Assembly (NCBI RefSeq): GCF_018687475.1
Contig: NZ_CP061292.1
Location: forward strand, 186,001 to 250,000
Direction: 5' to 3'
Origin: Polynucleobacter sp. MWH-UH24A
GTDB taxonomy: Bacteria; Pseudomonadota; Gammaproteobacteria; Burkholderiales; Burkholderiaceae
Length of the DNA: 64,000 bases
The notes beneath the pieces were generated by a model. It had not been told where the DNA came from. It saw only the letters and a program-made list of their open reading frames with translations, and searched no databases. Shown piece after piece: positions 49,151-58,283 of the stretch (within the stretch, counting starts at the first letter, position 1; every line of letters begins with the position of its first letter). The position numbers were made by a program, and so were the translations under genes.

Positions 49151-50620
49151 TTAAGCCACTTTTTTCACAACGTTGTAGCGAATCAAGGTCGCCTTACGGG
49201 CTTCATCATGATCGACGATGGGGCGTGGATAGTCCTTATCTAAAACAATACCTGCTGCCTCAAGTTCAAGCTGGCCCGCAAGCCAGGGCGCATGAATTGA
49301 CTTATTGGATAGCTTTTCTAGGGCGGGAATGTAGCGGCGGATAAATTTACCATCGCTATCAAAGCGCTCAGACTGGGTGATGGGGTTAAAGATACGGAAG
49401 TAGGGCTGAGCATCGCAACCGGAGGACGAAGCCCATTGCCAACCACCATTATTGGAGGCAAACTCAAAATCGTTCAGATGCTCCGCAAAGTACTGCTCAC
49501 CCCAGCGCCAATCAATACCCAAGTCTTTGCATAAAAAACTAGCCACAACCATTCGTAATCGATTATGCATGTAGCCCGACTGATTAAGCTGATGCATGGC
49601 TGCATCGACTAGTGGGTAGCCAGTTTGACCATCGCACCAGGCTTTAAATAGTTTTTGTGCCTTAGATCCTTGCTCCCAAACAATCTTGTCATAGTCGGGT
49701 TTGAAAGATTGACCGCCGGCAAGGCGAGGATGATTAGCCAAAATCATGAAATAGAAGTCACGCCAAATCAGTTCACTCAGCCAAGTGCTTGCACCAAGGC
49801 TACCTGCAATCATTCTTCGATGGGCTTCGCGTACCAAGCCCCGGATCGATAGGAGACCAAAGCGTAAGTAAGTCGAGAGGTAGCTGACCCCTTTGGTTGC
49901 TGGGAAGTCCCGGCCAATGTTGTATTGATCAATTCGTTTTAGAAAGTCACTCAAAAAGAGTTCGGCACCTCGCTGACCAGGCGGGAGGTATTTTTCAATG
50001 CCAGTTGTTCTAAATCCCATCGACTCGAGTGTGGGGATGCCAGTATCGATGGTCTTGGGAATGGGGGCATATCGACCCTGTAAGCCAGCATGAGGTAGAT
50101 CACAGACAAGGGGCTCAAGATCCGATGGATTGAGTTTCTTAAGCCATGCATTCTTATATGGGGTGAAGACTGAGAATACTGTCTCAGAGTTAGTTAACAC
50201 TTCGGTCTTCTCAAAAATAACCTGATCTTTAAAATGTTGGAACTGAATCCCATCTCTTTCAAGCTTTTGCGCAATGGCCTCATCGCGCAAAATTGCTGAG
50301 GGTTCATAATCATGGTTGGTAAAGACTGCTTGTACACCAAGTTGTTTAGCCAAGACAGGGATTAGTTCGATTGGATTGCCATGACGGGCAATGATTCCGC
50401 CCCCTTGGGCTCTTAATGTTTGATCCAGATCTTCAATCGTTTGCCAAATAAAATCTACCCTACGATCAAAGCCCTTGCCCTTGGTGAGTAAAGGGTCAAG
50501 AATTGAGGTATCAAAGATAAAAGAAACCCAGACCTGTTGATGCTGTCTTAGGGCGTGATGAAGGGCCGCCTGATCATAGAGGCGTAAATCACGTCGAAGC
50601 CATACCAATACACTTGTCAT
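49151..50620 (-). CDS. phrB: Deoxyribodipyrimidine photolyase (class I CPD)
   Basis: 489 residues. N-terminal antenna-binding alpha/beta domain starts SVLVWLRRDLRLYDQAAL, and the FAD domain has GSLGASTWLSELIWRDFYFM and HNRLRMVVASFLCKDLGIDWRWGEQYF-type pattern (MHNRLRMV, KDLGIDWRWGE). It repairs UV cyclobutane dimers with light, fitting a surface-water lifestyle. A TAAGAT lies at -13 to -8 before the ATG, hinting at a short leader. It diverges from ydcF over 45 bp. Confidence 0.95.
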   Translation of the reverse strand: MTSVLVWLRRDLRLYDQAALHHALRQHQQVWVSFIFDTSILDPLLTKGKGFDRRVDFIWQTIEDLDQTLRAQGGGIIARHGNPIELIPVLAKQLGVQAVFTNHDYEPSAILRDEAIAQKLERDGIQFQHFKDQVIFEKTEVLTNSETVFSVFTPYKNAWLKKLNPSDLEPLVCDLPHAGLQGRYAPIPKTIDTGIPTLESMGFRTTGIEKYLPPGQRGAELFLSDFLKRIDQYNIGRDFPATKGVSYLSTYLRFGLLSIRGLVREAHRRMIAGSLGASTWLSELIWRDFYFMILANHPRLAGGQSFKPDYDKIVWEQGSKAQKLFKAWCDGQTGYPLVDAAMHQLNQSGYMHNRLRMVVASFLCKDLGIDWRWGEQYFAEHLNDFEFASNNGGWQWASSSGCDAQPYFRIFNPITQSERFDSDGKFIRRYIPALEKLSNKSIHAPWLAGQLELEAAGIVLDKDYPRPIVDHDEARKATLIRYNVVKKVA

Positions 50621-50653
50621 AGACTCTATCTTATTCGGGAATGCGATTTTGAT

Positions 50654-50659
50654 TATGAT
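50654..50659 (+). promoter_or_regulatory. Candidate -10 box of ydcF placed for a leaderless mRNA
   Basis: TATGAT (5 of 6) ends 7 nt before ATG 50666, preceded by TTTTGAT; no Shine-Dalgarno precedes the ATG. The proS box has a very similar context (TTTGATTATAGT). Confidence 0.45.
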
Positions 50660-50665
50660 GCCCCT

Positions 50666-51493
50666 ATGGATAGCCTATTTTTTATTACCTCGAAAATTGT
50701 TCAATTCGTAATTGAGCCTTTAAACCTGATCTTTTTGGTTACGCTCTTGGGATGGTTTTTTCTCATCATTCGAAAGACCGTCCTTACTAACCGTCTTTTG
50801 GCGCTTGCAGTCATTGGATTCCTGGCAGTCGGTTACCTGCCTATTCCAGAGGCATTAACCCGTGTTCTGGAAGACGCCGTTTCCAAGTCATCGATTCAGA
50901 ATATCAATCCCGACCAATTTGCTGGAATTATTATTTTAGGTGGAGCAATTAGTGGTGAGGATATTGCTTCAGATCGAGGTGAGGTGTCGATTGGATCCGC
51001 TGCTGAGCGTGTGACCAAGGGCTTGGAGTTGATTCGGAAGTATCCCGATAAGCCATTTATCTTTAGTGGCTTTTCAGGAAGAGTAAATCCAAGGGGTATG
51101 TCAGAGGCTGATGCCTTTAAGCAATTGATTCAAGAACAAGGGCTTGGGGATATTACAAACACCACCGCCTTTTACGAGAACCAATCGCGCAATACCTATG
51201 AAAACGCGATCTATTCCAAAATGATCATGGATACGATTTATCAACAATCCCCAGTTCAGCAAGCAAAACCCTGGCTATTGGTCACCTCAGCCAGTCATAT
51301 GTATCGATCGACTAAGATCTTTGAAAAGCAAGGAATTCCGATAATTGCTGTCCCAGTGGATTACCAAACAGCCAATACGTTACAATGGCGCGAGTTTAAT
51401 TTAACTGGCGGTGCATTTCTATGGAACATGCTACTGCATGAGTACATTGGGATCGCAGCCTATCAATTGACTGGAAAAATTTCACTTTTCTGA
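50666..51493 (+). CDS. YdcF/DUF218 family membrane protein (ElyC-like)
   Basis: 275 residues. Two membrane helices at the N-terminus (about 15-33 and 42-60) followed by a DUF218 domain: IIILGGAISGEDI (about 88-100), PFIFSGFSG, NTTAFYENQSRNTYENA and LLVTSASHMYRS. In E. coli the ElyC/YdcF family is linked to envelope integrity and lipid-carrier recycling. The function here is inferred from family only. yqgE follows 26 nt after its stop. Confidence 0.85.
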   Translation: MDSLFFITSKIVQFVIEPLNLIFLVTLLGWFFLIIRKTVLTNRLLALAVIGFLAVGYLPIPEALTRVLEDAVSKSSIQNINPDQFAGIIILGGAISGEDIASDRGEVSIGSAAERVTKGLELIRKYPDKPFIFSGFSGRVNPRGMSEADAFKQLIQEQGLGDITNTTAFYENQSRNTYENAIYSKMIMDTIYQQSPVQQAKPWLLVTSASHMYRSTKIFEKQGIPIIAVPVDYQTANTLQWREFNLTGGAFLWNMLLHEYIGIAAYQLTGKISLF

Positions 51494-51508
51494 ATTCTTG
51501 AGGCTTGC

Positions 51509-51514
51509 TAGAAT
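51509..51514 (+). promoter_or_regulatory. Extended -10 box before yqgE
   Basis: TGCTAGAAT is an extended -10 (TGn followed by TAGAAT, 5 of 6) ending 6 nt before ATG 51520. There is no clear Shine-Dalgarno. It could produce a leaderless yqgE-ruvX mRNA. Confidence 0.45.
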
Positions 51515-51519
51515 GGGTT

Positions 51520-52119
51520 ATGAGTCAAGCCAACACCTTTTCTTCATCCAGTTCCTTTGCTAATCAGTTCTTGTTAGCCATGCCTGGAATGCTGGATGAA
51601 AATTTTTCAGGTTCATTGGTGTATCTTTTGGAGCACAGCGATAAAGGTGCCATGGGGTTGGTGGTCAATCGACCAACTGACATCGTGTTATCAACACTAT
51701 TTGAAAAAATTGAACTTAAGCTCGAGATTGCGCCTTTACTTGATGAGCCGGTTTATTTTGGTGGACCCGTTCAGGTTGAGCGAGGCTTTGTGCTTCATCC
51801 CACTGATCTTGCTGAGAAGTATTCATCCTCATTAATCATTGCAGACGGCCTCACCATGACCACTTCCAAAGATGTCCTCGAGGCAGTAGCCAATGGCTCT
51901 GGACCCGATAAGTTTCTGATGACGCTAGGCTATGCTGGTTGGGGTGCGGGCCAGCTCGAAGAGGAGATTTCGCTTAATGGTTGGATTAATATCGTCATCC
52001 CAAATGATCAAATGCAAACAATTATTTTTGATACGCCATATGCCGATCGTTATCAAAAGGCAATGCAGGTTTTAGGTTTTGATCTGGCAAGTCTTTCTGG
52101 AGAAGCGGGGCATGCCTAA
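51520..52119 (+). CDS. YqgE/AlgH family protein
   Basis: 199 residues from ATG 51520. The family pattern is FLLAMPGMLDENFSGSLVYL-type (residues about 12-32, LLAMPGMLDE, SLVYLLEH), GAMGLVVNRPTDI, VYFGGPVQVERGFVLH and LGYAGWGAGQLEEEI. The function is unknown, but it is almost always next to ruvX/yqgF, as here. The stop overlaps the ruvX start by 8 nt. Confidence 0.93.
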   Translation: MSQANTFSSSSSFANQFLLAMPGMLDENFSGSLVYLLEHSDKGAMGLVVNRPTDIVLSTLFEKIELKLEIAPLLDEPVYFGGPVQVERGFVLHPTDLAEKYSSSLIIADGLTMTTSKDVLEAVANGSGPDKFLMTLGYAGWGAGQLEEEISLNGWINIVIPNDQMQTIIFDTPYADRYQKAMQVLGFDLASLSGEAGHA

Positions 52120-52528
52120 CGAAGCGTCAGATCCTGTAACGATTGTTCTGGGGTTTGATTACGGCACGAAGCGGATTGGGGTGGCGGTTGGTAATTCGCT
52201 GACGGGAAGCGCTCAAGCAATGAGTGTCATTCAGAATATAAATTCTGAGCAAACGCTTCAAAAAATTAAAGAATTAATTAGTGAGTGGCAACCAAATTGC
52301 CTAGTGGTCGGCCTTCCAATGCATCCTGATGGCGCAGAACATGGGATGACTAAACGCTCACGCTCGTTTGGACAAGAGCTTACTAAGCAGTTTGGTAAGC
52401 CTGTTCACTTTGTGGATGAGCGCTATTCCTCAGTATTGCTTGAGCAAGATACCCAATACCAAGGGTCTGTCGATTCGCATGCAGCCGGATTACTTTTAGA
52501 GCAATTCTTTCGCGAGCACGGTCAATAG
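52112..52528 (+). CDS. ruvX: Putative pre-16S rRNA/Holliday-junction nuclease RuvX (YqgF)
   Basis: 138 residues from ATG 52112; upstream in-frame starts lie inside yqgE. RNase H-like fold with VLGFDYGTKRIGVAVG, VVGLPMHPDG, FVDERYSSV and SHAAGLLLEQF. YqgF family members process the 5' end of pre-16S rRNA and may resolve branched DNA. It overlaps yqgE by 8 nt (ATGCCTAA). In Burkholderia pyrR-pyrB-pyrC usually follow, but here a TolC-family gene on the other strand follows. Confidence 0.94.
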   Translation: MPNEASDPVTIVLGFDYGTKRIGVAVGNSLTGSAQAMSVIQNINSEQTLQKIKELISEWQPNCLVVGLPMHPDGAEHGMTKRSRSFGQELTKQFGKPVHFVDERYSSVLLEQDTQYQGSVDSHAAGLLLEQFFREHGQ

Positions 52529-52540
52529 CTTAGTGAGTAA

Positions 52541-54118
52541 TTAGCGAAGCAAGGCATTGATCGCAATCAAGTCCTCATCCGAGAGATTGGCAGCCTGTGC
52601 CTTGAGGCGCAGAGCATTCATGATGGTGTCATAGCGTGCTTTATAAAGAGAAGCGCGCGTGGTAAAGAGCGTATCTAAGGCAATTAAGACATCGATGTTA
52701 ATGAGGGTACCAACGTTGTAACCTAACTTGCTGGATTCCACTGCGGTAGCGGACGATTTCTCAGCAGCTTCTAATGCTTTGACTGTGGCCAAGCCGCCAT
52801 AGAACCCTGTAAAGGCTTGACGGGTTGACTGGGCAGCGGTGCGTCGTAGATTGTCATAATCGGCCTTCGATTTATCAAATAGCGCTGCGTTTTGCCGAAT
52901 GACTGACATATTAAATCCACCCGACACGATGGGAAGGGTCATTTGTAACGCCAAGGTATTGTTATAAATATTTTGTGTAGGCGAGGGGTTGAAGTTCAGG
53001 GCAGATCCATTTGATTGGTTAAAGCCTGCAGTACCAACAAAGTTAACACTTGGATAGTTTGATGCCAGAGAAGCTTTGTAAACACTCTCCGCAAGTTGCA
53101 CGCTGAGTTGACCAGCCAATACCCCATAGTTAGCGTTTTCAGATTGTGTAATCCAGTCCTCTAATGCTTGTCCAGGCGGAAGTTTGGGATTGACGCTCTC
53201 TGCAATAGGTACCCCTTTAGTATCTTTATTGCGCGCTCTTGGATCGGCCACCACTCCAGCAATAGAAATATCCTTTGCCATTGGTTTAATGTGTTTTACA
53301 GGGTGACCAATTAGTTGCTCTAAAACACCCCGTTTGACCACAAGATCGGCATGGGCAGCGATTTCTTGGGCATTAGCGACATCAAAGCGTGCCTGGGCAT
53401 CATTAGCATCGACAATCGTAGCGGAGCCGATTTCAAATTTGGCTTTTGCAGCCTGAAGTTGCTGACGAATTAATTCTTTCTTATTTTTAAAAAGTTCAAC
53501 ATTATCCTGAGCCGTTAGCACATCAAAGTAGGCTTGCGATACTCTGATCACTAAATCCTGCTGAGCTTGGTAGAACTGTAAATCAGAGATTTTGCTATTG
53601 AGGTCACCTTGTTTAAAAAGTTGCATCCCAGTTAAATTAAAAACTGGTTGTGTCAGTGTTACGGTATAGCTTCGTTGATCGAAGATACGGTTGGTACCTT
53701 CACCATGCTGGAAAAACCGAGTAGCCGTCGGGTTAGCTGATACCTGGGGCAATAGCACCGACAAGCCCTGCCAATAGAGCTCTTTGCGGGCCGCTAAATT
53801 AAAACGTGCGCTGTTGATCACTGGATCGTTAAATGCGGCTTCCTGGTAAAGGCTAAGAAGGTCCAAGGTGCGGTCTTCAAGCGCTTTACGATTTTGTGGA
53901 TCCGTTAAGTTCGACGAGATTGGCGGGGTCGGAATGGCAGTTTGTGGAGGAACCTCAAGCTTTAGGAGATCTTGAGGGCCCAAGGTCTTGGGTAAAGAAT
54001 TATTTGCTGGAGTTACGGTTACCGATCCTTGATTGGCTTGTGACCAAGCTTGGCTAGAAATTATCCATCCAGCCATTCCAATAAGGGTAATAATCGGGAG
54101 CCGTTTCTTCAAATGCAT
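52541..54118 (-). CDS. TolC-family outer-membrane efflux channel
   Basis: 525 residues from the ATG at 54118 (MHLKKRLPII, signal peptide to about SQAWSQA). An in-frame start at 54145 adds 9 residues. Two internally repeated OEP domains follow: VSQAYFDVLTAQDNVEL and QAKAKFEIGSATIVDANDAQARFDVA-type heptad patterns (residues about 170-260), and the second with STRQAFTGFYGGLATVKALE and KLGYNVGTLINIDVL. It should form the trimeric tunnel for type I secretion or RND efflux. No inner-membrane partner is beside it. Confidence 0.93.
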   Translation of the reverse strand: MHLKKRLPIITLIGMAGWIISSQAWSQANQGSVTVTPANNSLPKTLGPQDLLKLEVPPQTAIPTPPISSNLTDPQNRKALEDRTLDLLSLYQEAAFNDPVINSARFNLAARKELYWQGLSVLLPQVSANPTATRFFQHGEGTNRIFDQRSYTVTLTQPVFNLTGMQLFKQGDLNSKISDLQFYQAQQDLVIRVSQAYFDVLTAQDNVELFKNKKELIRQQLQAAKAKFEIGSATIVDANDAQARFDVANAQEIAAHADLVVKRGVLEQLIGHPVKHIKPMAKDISIAGVVADPRARNKDTKGVPIAESVNPKLPPGQALEDWITQSENANYGVLAGQLSVQLAESVYKASLASNYPSVNFVGTAGFNQSNGSALNFNPSPTQNIYNNTLALQMTLPIVSGGFNMSVIRQNAALFDKSKADYDNLRRTAAQSTRQAFTGFYGGLATVKALEAAEKSSATAVESSKLGYNVGTLINIDVLIALDTLFTTRASLYKARYDTIMNALRLKAQAANLSDEDLIAINALLR

Positions 54119-54186
54119 GTTTCGAAGTTTAAGCCTAAACGTCAAAGTGAAGGGTTTCTGGGTTTAAGGCTTTAGTATTGATACTT

Positions 54187-55032
54187 ATGGATCCATTACT
54201 TTTATTCAAGGCCCTTATTTTAGGAATCGTTGAGGGTTTAACCGAGTTTTTACCCATCTCAAGTACTGGGCATTTAATCTTAGTGGGGGATCTCTTAAAT
54301 TTTAATGATAAGCGCGGTAAGGCCTTCGAGATCATCATCCAATTCGGTGCCATTTTGGCAGTATGCTGGGAGTACCGAGAGCGCTTATTAAGCGTAACCA
54401 ATACCCTCTTTTCTAGTAAACAATCTCAAAAGGTTGTCTTGCATGTGATCATTGCCTGTATTCCAGCCATGGGACTTGGTCTAATTTTTGGTAAGTTCAT
54501 AAAGGCCCATTTATTTTCACCAGTCCCTGTGGCAAGTGCATTTATTGTGGGTGCCTTTGTGATCTTTTGGGCGGAGTATCGCCAAACCAAAGCATCAACC
54601 ATGAGGCAAATCGATAGCATTGACCAATTGACTGCGCTTGATGCCCTAAAAGTAGGGCTAGCCCAATGTGCGGCATTGATACCAGGCACCTCGCGCTCAG
54701 GGGCGACCATTATTGGTGGGATGCTCTTTGGATTACCAAGAGCCGTTGCGACCGAATTCTCCTTCTTTTTGGCAATCCCGGTGATTGGCGGGGCAACCGC
54801 ATATGAGTTATTAAAGATTGCAAACTCATCCCAAGCATTTGGTTTTGCTGAATTTGCACCCACGCTTCTGGTTGGATTTGTTGCAGCCTTTATCTCAGCA
54901 TTTATTTGTGTGCGTTGGCTGATTCATTATGTTGCGCATCACAACTTTATTCCGTTTGCTTGGTATCGTATTATTTTTGGCGTCTTGGTTTTAGTAACGT
55001 CTTACACTGGTCTTGTTGCTTGGTCTCATTGA
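54187..55032 (+). CDS. uppP: Undecaprenyl-diphosphate phosphatase
   Basis: 281 residues, polytopic. Both BacA signatures are present: [15 protein letters not shown] (residues about 14-28, with the catalytic Glu) and [10 protein letters not shown] (about 160-170, with the Arg/Ser). The length matches E. coli UppP (273). It recycles undecaprenyl diphosphate for peptidoglycan and other glycans. An in-frame TTG at 54178 is possible but ATG 54187 fits the family. It is divergent from the TolC-family gene. Confidence 0.95.
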   Translation: MDPLLLFKALILGIVEGLTEFLPISSTGHLILVGDLLNFNDKRGKAFEIIIQFGAILAVCWEYRERLLSVTNTLFSSKQSQKVVLHVIIACIPAMGLGLIFGKFIKAHLFSPVPVASAFIVGAFVIFWAEYRQTKASTMRQIDSIDQLTALDALKVGLAQCAALIPGTSRSGATIIGGMLFGLPRAVATEFSFFLAIPVIGGATAYELLKIANSSQAFGFAEFAPTLLVGFVAAFISAFICVRWLIHYVAHHNFIPFAWYRIIFGVLVLVTSYTGLVAWSH

Positions 55033-55050
55033 TCTTTATAAAGTAAAAAT

Positions 55051-55533
55051 ATGAACCTTTCAATCGATGCCATACAGGCCAATATTCAGTTAGCCTTAGC
55101 GCCCGTCTTTCTCCTAACAGCTGTCGCCACCCTGGTTGCTGCGATCACTGCTAGACTGGCTCGTAATGTAGACCGGATGCGCTTTATTCAGAACCAGTTA
55201 TACGGCGATCATCAACTAAGTTACAAACTGAAGACGCATTATGAGAAAGAGATTGATGAGTTCAAAACTAGAGGAAGGTTATGCACACTCGCAATCTTTT
55301 TTGATGTTTTGGCAGGTGTTTTAATTTCCTTAACTGTTTTGGAACTATTTCTATTACAGACTGGTGCTGGAAAATTAGTCAATGTGGGCTACGTACTTAT
55401 TACATTTGTATCGGGACTGGTTTCTTTTGTGGTGTCCTTGACGCTAATCTTAGTTGAAGTGGTCTTTGCTTATCGCTCAACGAGTTGGGATATGCCTGCG
55501 CAAGAACTACCTCATAAGATAAAAAGCCAATAG
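55051..55533 (+). CDS. DUF2721 membrane protein
   Basis: 160 residues with three membrane helices (about 18-36, 80-98 and 105-130). LAPVFLLTAVATLVAAITARLARNVDR-type N-terminus (LAPVFLLTAVAT, RLARNVDR) is the DUF2721 signature. Function unknown; the family is widespread and often solitary. It follows uppP by 18 nt and precedes the UDP-xylose synthase by 41 nt. Confidence 0.85.
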   Translation: MNLSIDAIQANIQLALAPVFLLTAVATLVAAITARLARNVDRMRFIQNQLYGDHQLSYKLKTHYEKEIDEFKTRGRLCTLAIFFDVLAGVLISLTVLELFLLQTGAGKLVNVGYVLITFVSGLVSFVVSLTLILVEVVFAYRSTSWDMPAQELPHKIKSQ

Positions 55534-55574
55534 CGATAAAATCAGCCGTAACAGATTATTCCTGAAAGATATCT

Positions 55575-56516
55575 ATGTCCATTAATCAAAACAAAATCCT
55601 CATCACTGGTGGCGCAGGCTTCCTAGGCTCCCACCTTACCGAAAGACTTTTAAAAGAAGGTAATGATGTTTTGGTAGTGGATAACTTTTTTACCGGTAAC
55701 AAACAGAACCTTGCGCATTTGATGGGCAATCTTAATTTGGAGATCATGCGCCATGATGTGACCTTTCCTTTGTATGTCGAAGTCAATCAGATCTATAACT
55801 TGGCATGTCCTGCCTCTCCAGTGCATTACCAATACGATCCCGTGCAAACGACTAAAACCAGCGTGCACGGTGCGATTAATATGCTAGGCCTCGCTAAGCG
55901 GACGCGCGCCCGAATTTTGCAAGCTTCCACAAGTGAGGTCTATGGTGATCCTGAAGTGCATCCTCAACCAGAAGGCTATTGGGGTAGAGTCAATCCAATT
56001 GGCATTCGGTCCTGCTATGACGAGGGTAAGCGCTGTGCTGAGACCCTGTTTTTTGACTACTTTCGCCAACACCAAACTGATATCAAAGTGGTCCGTATCT
56101 TCAACACCTATGGCCCAAGGATGCATCCTAATGATGGCCGGGTCGTGAGCAACTTTATCGTACAAGCGCTACAAGGTAAAGACATCACAATCTATGGGGA
56201 TGGTTCTCAGACCCGAAGTTTTTGCTATGTGGACGATCTAATCGATGCCATGGTTCGGATGATGGCCACAGAAGCTGGCTTTACGGGTCCCGTTAATATC
56301 GGAAACCCAGGAGAGTTCACCATGCTCGAACTTGCCGAGATGGTTCTTAAGCTTTCAGGTAGCAAATCCAAGATCATTCATCAACCATTGCCATTGGATG
56401 ATCCTAAGCAGCGCCAACCAAACATTGATTTGGCTAAAGCAAAACTCGGCTGGGAACCTAAAGTTAATCTTGAAGATGGATTAAAAGAGACGATCACTTA
56501 CTTTAAATCTCTATGA
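55575..56516 (+). CDS. UDP-glucuronate decarboxylase (UDP-xylose synthase)
   Basis: 313 residues, extended SDR. The NAD loop is [10 protein letters not shown] (11-20), S118-S120 in ASTSEVYG, and Y148-x3-K152 (CYDEGK) instead of the usual YGxSK. This CYDEGKR variant and [17 protein letters not shown] are typical of UXS enzymes. [16 protein letters not shown] follows. It decarboxylates UDP-glucuronate to UDP-xylose. No UDP-glucose dehydrogenase is in the window. Its stop overlaps the next gene by 4 nt, and that gene is a probable glycosyltransferase, so the two could be a pair using UDP-xylose. Confidence 0.92.
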   Translation: MSINQNKILITGGAGFLGSHLTERLLKEGNDVLVVDNFFTGNKQNLAHLMGNLNLEIMRHDVTFPLYVEVNQIYNLACPASPVHYQYDPVQTTKTSVHGAINMLGLAKRTRARILQASTSEVYGDPEVHPQPEGYWGRVNPIGIRSCYDEGKRCAETLFFDYFRQHQTDIKVVRIFNTYGPRMHPNDGRVVSNFIVQALQGKDITIYGDGSQTRSFCYVDDLIDAMVRMMATEAGFTGPVNIGNPGEFTMLELAEMVLKLSGSKSKIIHQPLPLDDPKQRQPNIDLAKAKLGWEPKVNLEDGLKETITYFKSL

Positions 56517-57520
56517 AAAAACTGTGGCAAGCGCTTGCCCTCTTTACAAAAAAATTTGATAAGAGAAAAGTTGTTGAAAAATGTCTTTTAGATGACCTAT
56601 TTCTTGATTCGATTAGGAATACAGAGTATGTTTCTAGTCGAGGAATTTTATTTAACACTGATATTCATAATTTAAGTCCTCAATCTTCAAATGTAGATAC
56701 ACATTTTATTAATCACTTACCTGACAATATAAATAATTATTTCGCAGATTTAATTCCTTCAGTTTATATTTGTTCTGATGAAATTAATTTATTTGCAGAG
56801 GTAGTTTTACCAAAAATAAAAAAGCCTTTTGTTCTTGTTTCTGGCGATAGTGATATCTCCGTAAATTATTCTAATTTTGGTAAATCTATTGATGAAATTT
56901 TAAATTGTAAGTTTTTAAAAAGATGGTTTTGTCAGAACATTGACTTTGACCATGAAAAGTTAAACGCCCTTCCAATTGGTATGGACTACCATTCTGTCTG
57001 GAGAGATCCAAAAATATGGTCAGACCCACATCCCCTTCCATCTGATCAAGAGATCAAGATCAAAGCAATAAAGAAAAGATCAAAACCAGCCCACTTAAGA
57101 GACGATAAAATTTTCTGTAATTGGCATTTTTCTTTATCTCATGGCCAAAGAAAGGATTGTTTTAATAGGGTTAATAAACAACTCTGCTTTTTTCAATCCT
57201 TAGCAATGCCCAGGTATCGTTCATGGGAACTTCAAACTAAATTTAAATTTGTCTTGAGTCCAAATGGACAAGGTATTGATTGTCATAGAACTTGGGAGGC
57301 TCTTATCTTGGGATGCATCCCAATTATTCAGCCGAGTCTTGTTGCTGAAAAGTTATTTAAAAATCTTCCAGTTATCTTGATTGATGATTGGGAAGCCCTG
57401 GATCAAGCTTTTCTTCTTAAAAAATTTGACTTGCTCAATTTCAATTTTGATAGTGATGTTTTAAGACTCAATTATTGGGTTAATGAAATAAATCATTCAA
57501 AAAATGTTTCCCAAGCATAG
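56513..57520 (+). CDS. Exostosin-like glycosyltransferase, AT-rich
   Basis: 335 residues. The C-terminal third has the exostosin (GT47)-type signature [19 protein letters not shown] then GCIPII (about 246-272), which binds the nucleotide sugar. The N-terminal half has no recognised domain and a short hydrophobic patch but no clear signal. Base composition is unlike its neighbours: two 60-nt samples have 14 and 12 G+C (starting 56701 and 56881), against 30 of 60 in the UXS gene (starting 55801). Start and stop overlap the neighbours (ATGA with UXS; 17 nt with trmB). Likely acquired and possibly a xylosyltransferase; acceptor unknown. Confidence 0.65.
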   Translation: MKKLWQALALFTKKFDKRKVVEKCLLDDLFLDSIRNTEYVSSRGILFNTDIHNLSPQSSNVDTHFINHLPDNINNYFADLIPSVYICSDEINLFAEVVLPKIKKPFVLVSGDSDISVNYSNFGKSIDEILNCKFLKRWFCQNIDFDHEKLNALPIGMDYHSVWRDPKIWSDPHPLPSDQEIKIKAIKKRSKPAHLRDDKIFCNWHFSLSHGQRKDCFNRVNKQLCFFQSLAMPRYRSWELQTKFKFVLSPNGQGIDCHRTWEALILGCIPIIQPSLVAEKLFKNLPVILIDDWEALDQAFLLKKFDLLNFNFDSDVLRLNYWVNEINHSKNVSQA

Positions 57521-58283
57521 GATCAGAACATTTGTTCGTAGAGCAGGTCGCACTACGCTTGCTCAAGAACATGCGATCGCAACCTTAGGCAATCAATTTC
57601 TGTTTCCATTTCAAGACGCATTATTTGATTGGTCGGTATTTGGAGCGCCATATCAGGATGCCCCGCGGATTGTCGAGATCGGCTTTGGCATGGGAGAATC
57701 AACCGCTCAGATAGCTCAAGTTCGTCTTAACGATGTATTTTTAGGTCTTGAGGTTCACGAGCCAGGAGTCGGCGCGCTTCTAAAGCGCATTGGTGAGCAG
57801 AATCTTTCTAATATTCGTTTGATTTCCCACGATGCTGTTGAGGTGCTTGAGCGGATGATTGCCCCCAATTCTTTGAATGGGGTTCATATCTTCTTTCCCG
57901 ATCCGTGGCACAAGACGCGGCATCATAAGCGCCGCTTAATTCAGAAAGATTTTGTAGAGTTGCTAGTTTCTAAGTTGAAGCCCAATGGCTATCTTCACCT
58001 GGCAACCGATTGGCAGCATTACGCCGAGCAAATGCTTTTGGTCCTTAATCATCATCCCAAACTACGTAATCAATCGACTCGAACAGTTCGATTAGAAGCG
58101 ATTGAGGGCATCGATCAGGACCAAACCATCGGCGGTATTAATTGGACAGCCCAGCAGTTACAGGGGATGCATGAGGGTTTTGTGGATAAGCCCTCGTATC
58201 GACCACTGACTAAATTTGAGAACCGTGGTATCAAATTAGGCCATGGGGTTTGGGATTTACTCTATCGCAGGTCTGAGCCTTAA
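57504..58283 (+). CDS. trmB: tRNA (guanine-46-N7)-methyltransferase
   Basis: 259 residues with the TrmB SAM motif [11 protein letters not shown] (about 53-63), [31 protein letters not shown] (catalytic and tRNA-binding) and [13 protein letters not shown]. It methylates G46 in tRNAs. It starts 17 nt before the end of the AT-rich glycosyltransferase gene, and its stop shares TTAA with the convergent aldehyde dehydrogenase. There is no Shine-Dalgarno that is independent of the upstream gene. Confidence 0.96.
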   Translation: MFPKHRIRTFVRRAGRTTLAQEHAIATLGNQFLFPFQDALFDWSVFGAPYQDAPRIVEIGFGMGESTAQIAQVRLNDVFLGLEVHEPGVGALLKRIGEQNLSNIRLISHDAVEVLERMIAPNSLNGVHIFFPDPWHKTRHHKRRLIQKDFVELLVSKLKPNGYLHLATDWQHYAEQMLLVLNHHPKLRNQSTRTVRLEAIEGIDQDQTIGGINWTAQQLQGMHEGFVDKPSYRPLTKFENRGIKLGHGVWDLLYRRSEP

